A stretch of DNA of 64,000 nt from Alistipes_A hominis. Its GTDB lineage: Bacteria > Bacteroidota > Bacteroidia > Bacteroidales > Rikenellaceae. The stretch spans positions 124,001-188,000 of the forward strand of contig NZ_JACOOK010000004.1 in NCBI RefSeq assembly GCF_014288115.1. The letters run 5' to 3'. Both the position numbers and the translations under genes were made by a program. The notes below the pieces were generated by a model that worked only from the letters and a program-made list of their open reading frames with translations, was not told where the DNA came from and searched no databases. Positions 59,772 through 64,000 of the stretch are shown here, in pieces; the first letter of the stretch is position 1; every line of letters begins with the position of its first letter.

Positions 59772-59988
59772 ATACGCCTCCTTTTTGTTAATTTACTAAA
59801 ATGTGATTTTGATTTACTAAGTTATAATTTTTTTTGTAATTATTATTGTTTGAATTGTTTTATGCTGTAATTTAGACTAAAATAAGCATAATGACTGAAT
59901 GTAGTAAGTAGTAACCAACAAAAAAGTGCCGAAATTGTTTCCGACACTTTTTATTTAGCTGGTTTGTCCGGGAGGCCCGGAGAAAGCG

Positions 59989-60333
59989 CTATTTCACTGT
60001 TTTAACGATTTTTTCGAATGCTGCGGCGTTGTTCATAGCCAGATCGGCCAGGACTTTCCGGTTGAGCCGGATTCCTTTGGCGTTCATCTTACCCATGAAT
60101 TCCGAGTAGGTCATTCCCTGACCGCGGACAGCGGCGTTGATACGCTGAATCCACAGGCTGCGGAACTGACGTTTTTTGTTCTTGCGGTCTCTGTACGCAT
60201 AGGTGAGACCTTTTTCTACGGTGTTTTTGGCGACCGTCCATACATTTCCCCTTGAACCAAAGTTACCTTTGGCAAGTTTCAAAACTTTTTTTCTTCGGGC
60301 TCTGGATGCAACTGCATTTACTGACCTTGGCAT
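59989..60333 (-). CDS. rplT: 50S ribosomal protein L20
   Basis: A 114-residue protein with MPRSVNAVASRARRKKVLKL at the N-terminus, and RDRKNKKRQFRSLWIQRINA, the L20 signature. Binds 23S rRNA early in assembly. Downstream of rpmI by about 100 bases. Confidence 0.97.
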   Translation of the reverse strand: MPRSVNAVASRARRKKVLKLAKGNFGSRGNVWTVAKNTVEKGLTYAYRDRKNKKRQFRSLWIQRINAAVRGQGMTYSEFMGKMNAKGIRLNRKVLADLAMNNAAAFEKIVKTVK

Positions 60334-60431
60334 AATTGTAAAGTTTTACGAGCGGTTAGCGGCATGGTTCTCCCACACTCTTCGGGGCTAAGTCACTCTT
60401 TGTTTGACATTGGTGTAAAACGCGCGGCGGT

Positions 60432-60626
60432 TTATTTAACCAGCAGCAGTTTTACGTTGGCTTCATCGACCTTCGAGATCAGTCCCGAGTAGGTGAGATT
60501 CCGTTTTTGTTTTTTCGTTTTCTTCGTCAGGATGTGACTTTTGAAAGCATGCTTTCTTTTGATCTTTCCTGATCCGGTGAAGTCGAAACGCTTCTTGGCA
60601 CCGGAATTGGTTTTCATTTTCGGCAT
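60432..60626 (-). CDS. rpmI: 50S ribosomal protein L35
   Basis: A 64-residue basic protein, MPKMKTNSGAKKRFDFTGSG and KRKHAFKSHILTKKTKKQKRN, the L35 signature. Precedes rplT. infC, which often leads the operon, is not upstream. Confidence 0.96.
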   Translation of the reverse strand: MPKMKTNSGAKKRFDFTGSGKIKRKHAFKSHILTKKTKKQKRNLTYSGLISKVDEANVKLLLVK

Positions 60627-60657
60627 TCTACTAAAAATTTTAATGTTAAACAGCCTT

Positions 60658-60665
60658 CAAAGGTA
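60658..60665 (-). promoter_or_regulatory. -7 promoter element of rpmI-rplT
   Basis: Minus-strand TACCTTTG matches TAnnTTTG, 31 bases before the rpmI start. Confidence 0.6.
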
Positions 60666-60879
60666 GGAATTAATCCCGGAATAAAAAAATCCCGTTTTTA
60701 CGAAATATTTTTCGACTTGAGTAATTTTTAATTAAAGTTATTTTAATCAGATGTTTATGAGGGGTGGCTCCGTCGTTGTTCCGGTATCGTATTTTCCGAT
60801 CGCCCGATAAAAATTTCCGATTTGCAAGAACCGGGCGAAATGCTTATTTTTACGTCACCAACCAAATCGGAATCGAGTC

Positions 60880-61050
60880 ATGGAAGAAAAAATTCTCAAA
60901 GCCCTTCAGGAAAAGGGTGCGATGCGTCCCGGCGACATCGCGGCTGCTGCCGGCGTCGAAAAAGCCGAAGCCGACAAAGCGATCAAAAAACTGGTCAAAG
61001 AGGGCAAGGTCTACTCCCCGAAACGCTGCTTTTACGACATTCAGAAGTAG
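60880..61050 (+). CDS. 56-residue winged-helix protein
   Basis: MEEKILKALQEKGAMRPGDI, then AAAAGVEKAEADKAIKKLVK and EGKVYSPKRCFYDIQK. This is a minimal winged helix: helix, turn-helix, and a wing VYSPKRCFY. Similar small DNA-binding-like proteins occur throughout Bacteroidales with no known target. The start is next to an upstream A/G tract. It ends five bases before the exported phosphatase gene. Confidence 0.75.
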   Translation: MEEKILKALQEKGAMRPGDIAAAAGVEKAEADKAIKKLVKEGKVYSPKRCFYDIQK

Positions 61051-61054
61051 CGGC

Positions 61055-61909
61055 ATGAACAGATTGATCTTGTATCTGTCGGCGCTGATCCTGTTGTTCG
61101 GCGCCGATAGTCTCGTTGCCCGCAACCGTCCGCTGAACATAGGTTCCTACAACATCCGTTGCAACAACCCCGGCGACGGCGAAAATGCGTGGCCGAACCG
61201 TAAGGAACGGGTTAAAGCGCTGATTTTATTTCATGAGTACGATGTCGTCGGCGTGCAGGAGGCCCGTCCCGAGCAGATGGAAGACCTGCAACAAATGCCC
61301 GGTTTCGCGTCGGTCGGCGTCGGCCGCGACGGGGAGGCGGGAGGCGAGTTCTCAGCGATTTTCTACCGCGTCGACCGGATTCAGGTACTCGACAGCGGAA
61401 CATTCTGGCTCTCCGAAACGCCCGAAAAGGTGTCGAAAGGCTGGGACGCCGCTTTGAACCGGATCTGTACGTGGGCCAAGATGAAGGACCGCGCCACGCG
61501 TCGGGTGTTTTACTTTTTCAACACGCATTTCGACCATATCGGTCCCGTGGCGCGGCATAAGTCGGCCGAACTGCTGGTCGCCCGGATCCGCGAGACGGTC
61601 GGGGAGAAGTATCCGGTCTTTTGTTCCGGCGATTTCAACTCGGGGGCCGGGAGCGATCCGGTCGAGGTGATGCTGAGCGCTTTTTCCGATGCGGAAGCCG
61701 TGTCGCAGACGCCGCCCTATACGCCGGGTTGGAGTTACACCGATTTCGGGGTGAAGGTTCCGGAGCGGTTGATGAAAAAAGGCAAGATCGACTTCCTGTT
61801 CGTCAACGACCGCGTGACGGTGCTGAAATTCGGCATCCTGACCGATTCGGACGGGCGCAATCATCCGTCCGACCACTTTCCCGTCTTTGTCGAAGCGTTG
61901 TTGAAATAA
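61055..61909 (+). CDS. Secreted endonuclease/exonuclease/phosphatase-family protein
   Basis: A 284-residue protein with a signal peptide (LILYLSALILLFGADSLVAR). The EEP active-site set is present: GSYNIRCNN (Asn), VVGVQEARPEQ (Glu), NTHFDHIGPVARHKSA (Asp and His), GDFNSGAGSDPVE (Asp, Asn) and SDHFPVFVE (Asp-His). Likely a phosphodiesterase or lipid/nucleotide phosphatase in the periplasm. The start follows the winged-helix stop and precedes a metallophosphoesterase gene. Confidence 0.87.
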   Translation: MNRLILYLSALILLFGADSLVARNRPLNIGSYNIRCNNPGDGENAWPNRKERVKALILFHEYDVVGVQEARPEQMEDLQQMPGFASVGVGRDGEAGGEFSAIFYRVDRIQVLDSGTFWLSETPEKVSKGWDAALNRICTWAKMKDRATRRVFYFFNTHFDHIGPVARHKSAELLVARIRETVGEKYPVFCSGDFNSGAGSDPVEVMLSAFSDAEAVSQTPPYTPGWSYTDFGVKVPERLMKKGKIDFLFVNDRVTVLKFGILTDSDGRNHPSDHFPVFVEALLK

Positions 61910-61937
61910 TCACGGCGGCGAACGGGGAACTGTAAAA

Positions 61938-62789
61938 ATGGGAAAACTGCTGGTTTGGATTATGATTTTGGGAAGCGTCGCCTCCTCCGTCGCCGCGCAA
62001 AAGCGCAGCGATCCGTTCTTTTTTATCCAACTGAGCGATCCGCAGTTGGGATTTATCGACGACAACCGCTCCTACGCCCGCGAGACGGAGTTGATGGAGC
62101 TTTTTACCGATGCGATCAACCGGCTGCGGCCCGCGTTCGTGGTCGTGACGGGCGATATGGTGCACGACCTGAACGACGCCGGACAAGTGGCCGAATTCGA
62201 CCGGTTGATCGCCCGGATCGATCCGGCGATCCCGGTCTATTTTACGCCGGGCAACCACGACGTGGGCAACGAGGCAAGAGACCGGCTGGTCGAGGCTTAT
62301 ATTAAAAAGTACGGTTACGACCGTTTCGCATTCGCACACCGCGGCGCTTACCTGATCGGGTTGAATACGCCGGTCGTCTGGGCCGATTGTCCCGACCGCG
62401 AGCGGAAGCAGTGGAGATGGCTCGCGGCGAAACTGAAACGCTCCCGGAGATATGGCCGTACGATCGTGCTGGGACATCATCCGTTTTTTCTCGAATCGGC
62501 CGATGAGAAGGACCGTTACGAAAATATCCCGTCCGTTCGCCGCGGAAAGTACCTCGACCTGTTCGCGCGGTACGGCGTGGACTGTTACCTGTCCGGGCAC
62601 CTGCATTTCTGCGCTTCGGGTTCGTTTGGGGGCGTGCGATTCCATACCGCCGGGGCCGCCGGTCGGCCGCTGGGCAACGACCGTTCCGGATTCCGGGTCG
62701 TAAAAGTTTTCCCGGAGAAGATCGAAACCGTCTATTACGGTTTCGACCGGCTGCCGGAGCGGATCGACGGATTCCCGGCCGGGAATTAG
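61938..62789 (+). CDS. Secreted calcineurin-like metallophosphoesterase
   Basis: A 283-residue protein with a signal peptide (LLVWIMILGSVASSVAAQ). Metal-binding motifs are IQLSDPQLGFI, VVTGDMVHDLN, TPGNHDVGNE, VLGHHPFFLE and LSGHLHFCASG, the D-x-H/GD/GNHD/GH/GHxH series; the first site has Asp-Pro-Gln in place of Asp-x-His. The closest relatives are CPPED1-like phosphatases. With the preceding EEP-family gene it may handle extracellular phosphate esters. Substrate unknown. Confidence 0.87.
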   Translation: MGKLLVWIMILGSVASSVAAQKRSDPFFFIQLSDPQLGFIDDNRSYARETELMELFTDAINRLRPAFVVVTGDMVHDLNDAGQVAEFDRLIARIDPAIPVYFTPGNHDVGNEARDRLVEAYIKKYGYDRFAFAHRGAYLIGLNTPVVWADCPDRERKQWRWLAAKLKRSRRYGRTIVLGHHPFFLESADEKDRYENIPSVRRGKYLDLFARYGVDCYLSGHLHFCASGSFGGVRFHTAGAAGRPLGNDRSGFRVVKVFPEKIETVYYGFDRLPERIDGFPAGN

Positions 62790-62856
62790 AGCGCGGGTGG
62801 GGAATTCTCAACATTTTTTCGTTACTTTGCAGACTGACATTTATTAGCTTATCCGC

Positions 62857-64000
62857 ATGGAGTCTAAACAAGCCCTCAAACGATGGATGCCGATATTGGT
62901 GGCGCTGGTCGTTTTCGTCGTGATCAACCTGTTCTATTTCGCCCCGCAGTTCGACGGGAAAGTGCTGGCTCAGCACGATATTCTGCAATATAAGGGCAGT
63001 GTCGAAGACATTATGCAGCACCGTGCGAAGTATGGCGAAGATCCGCAATGGGAAGGCAATATGTTCAGCGGGATGCCGGCCTACCTGATCAACGTACAGT
63101 ACGAAGGCACGATCATCAAGACGCTGGCCCGCGTATTTTATTTCCTCGGACAGCCCGCTTCGCTGATTTTCATTGCGATGGCGATGTTTTTCTTCATGCT
63201 GTTGTGTATGCGGTTCAATCCGTGGATCGGAATCGTTCCGGCTCTCGCTTACGGTTTTTCGACCTATTTCTTCATCATTATAGGGGCCGGACACATTACA
63301 AAGATGCTCGCGCTGGCCTTCGCTCCGATGCTGTTCGGCGGCGTGTATTACGCGTTCCGGCGGAATATGTGGATTGGCGCCGCGCTGACCGGTGTTTTCG
63401 CCACGATCGAGATCGGGGTCAATCACCCGCAGATTACCTATTATTTCTTATTTATTTTGATTGCTTTCTGGGTCAACGAGTTGGTGCTTTCGATCCGGAA
63501 AAGGATATTGCCGCATTTTGCCAAAGCGACCGGACTGCTGGCGCTGGCGGCCGTGCTGGCCGTAGGGAGTAATGCGGGAATGCTTTATTATATCGACAGC
63601 CATTCGTCCGAGACGATGCGCGGCGGTAGCGAACTGACTTCCGCTGACGGGAAGAAGCAGGACGGACTCGGCCTGCAGTACGCTACGGCGTGGAGTTACG
63701 GTAAGGCGGAGACTTTCAACATGCTGATTCCGAACCTGTACGGGGGAACTTCGCAAGGCGGGTTTTCGCAGGACGGGGAGGTCGCCGGGGTGCTGAGGAA
63801 TTACCACGCCGACGTTTCGCAGGTTCCCGCGTACTGGGGGCCCCAGCCGATGACCAGCGGCCCCGTTTACCTGGGGGCCGTGGCGTTGTTGCTGGCCGTG
63901 CTCGGCATGTTCGTGCTGCGCGGGCGTTCGAAATGGTGGGTGTTCGTCGTGACTCTGCTCGCGGTGCTGTTGTCCTGGGGAAGTAATTTTATGGGATTCA
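62857..64000 (+). CDS. YfhO-family membrane protein, 3' end outside window
   Basis: At least 381 residues of a polytopic protein: ILVALVVFVVINLFYFAPQF, then the long extracytoplasmic loop QHDILQYKGSVEDIMQ, GNMFSGMPAYLINVQYEG and further helices. These fit the YfhO family of bacterial glycan or lipoteichoic acid-modifying membrane proteins of GT-C type. The Gln-His-Asp loop near residue 40 is the proposed active region. Function in Bacteroidota is unknown. Confidence 0.82.
   Translation, partial: MESKQALKRWMPILVALVVFVVINLFYFAPQFDGKVLAQHDILQYKGSVEDIMQHRAKYGEDPQWEGNMFSGMPAYLINVQYEGTIIKTLARVFYFLGQPASLIFIAMAMFFFMLLCMRFNPWIGIVPALAYGFSTYFFIIIGAGHITKMLALAFAPMLFGGVYYAFRRNMWIGAALTGVFATIEIGVNHPQITYYFLFILIAFWVNELVLSIRKRILPHFAKATGLLALAAVLAVGSNAGMLYYIDSHSSETMRGGSELTSADGKKQDGLGLQYATAWSYGKAETFNMLIPNLYGGTSQGGFSQDGEVAGVLRNYHADVSQVPAYWGPQPMTSGPVYLGAVALLLAVLGMFVLRGRSKWWVFVVTLLAVLLSWGSNFMGF

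Noticed and set aside
62820..62835. Promoter-like TTACTTTGC ahead of the YfhO gene
   Set aside because: It has one base too few for TAnnTTTG and no upstream TTTG at proper distance.
1..64000. CRISPR arrays, rRNA genes and complete insertion sequences
   Set aside because: No regular spaced repeats, rRNA sequences or full transposase genes were seen.

Overview
The window looks like chromosomal DNA of a Bacteroidales bacterium, most likely a GC-rich Rikenellaceae member of the Alistipes type. This is inferred from the GC-rich codon use of the core genes, the many promoter elements of the Bacteroidota form TAnnTTTG (often with TTTG about 19 bases upstream), GldH and RicT, a BtuB/BtuG vitamin B12 uptake pair, CotH and SusC-world lipoproteins, an NVEALA-like peptide and an RteC-family regulator. 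No rRNA, CRISPR array or complete integrase is present.

Layout. 1-7.5 kb: end of a glycoside hydrolase, a secreted esterase, a small acetyltransferase, the ricT-gldH-trmB operon, then a porin plus MFS transporter. 7.5-12.5 kb (minus): FN3 lipoprotein, ClC channel/antiporter and trpS. 12.7-18.8 kb: an MsbA-like ABC exporter, then the cobalamin block (promoter, B12 riboswitch, btuB, btuG, terminator, btuR). 19-24.6 kb: an AT-rich acyltransferase, tRNA-Ser(CGA), and a small genomic island that seems to have entered the tRNA 3' end. The island holds an inverted-repeat element with an adhesin-like fragment, an RteC-family protein, a YhcG/DUF1016 nuclease, a DUF6236 protein and chimeric fragments. 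24.7-32.4 kb (minus): two unknown secreted/small proteins, a CotH lipoprotein, and a likely bioA-radical SAM-GT87-prfB run, with prfB using a programmed +1 frameshift.

32.6-40.1 kb: an AraC regulator, then a LacI-type regulator divergent from uxaC-kdgK-eda-exuT, a hexuronate uptake and breakdown operon with a perfect 20-bp palindrome in the divergent promoter. 40.1-45 kb is a degraded mobile or accessory zone: integrase tail, DUF3795 gene with an in-frame stop, a MarR-DUF4405 membrane fusion with a ferredoxin and a 25-bp palindromic operator, a methyltransferase with a four-helix membrane protein, and remnants of a mobilization-like gene, an outer-membrane protein and a sugar isomerase. 45-64 kb returns to core genes: pssA, a putative porin, MltF-like transglycosylase, WecA-type transferase, two divergent HTH genes, rpsP-rimM, a sagB-recQ-exonuclease operon, a BD-FAE-like esterase, greA, a beta-propeller lipoprotein beside an NVEALA-like peptide, rpmI-rplT, a 56-residue winged-helix protein, two secreted phosphoesterases and the start of a YfhO membrane protein.

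The least explained parts are the tRNA-Ser island, the 40-45 kb accessory zone, the NVEALA-like locus and the structured leader before the 64-residue membrane protein.
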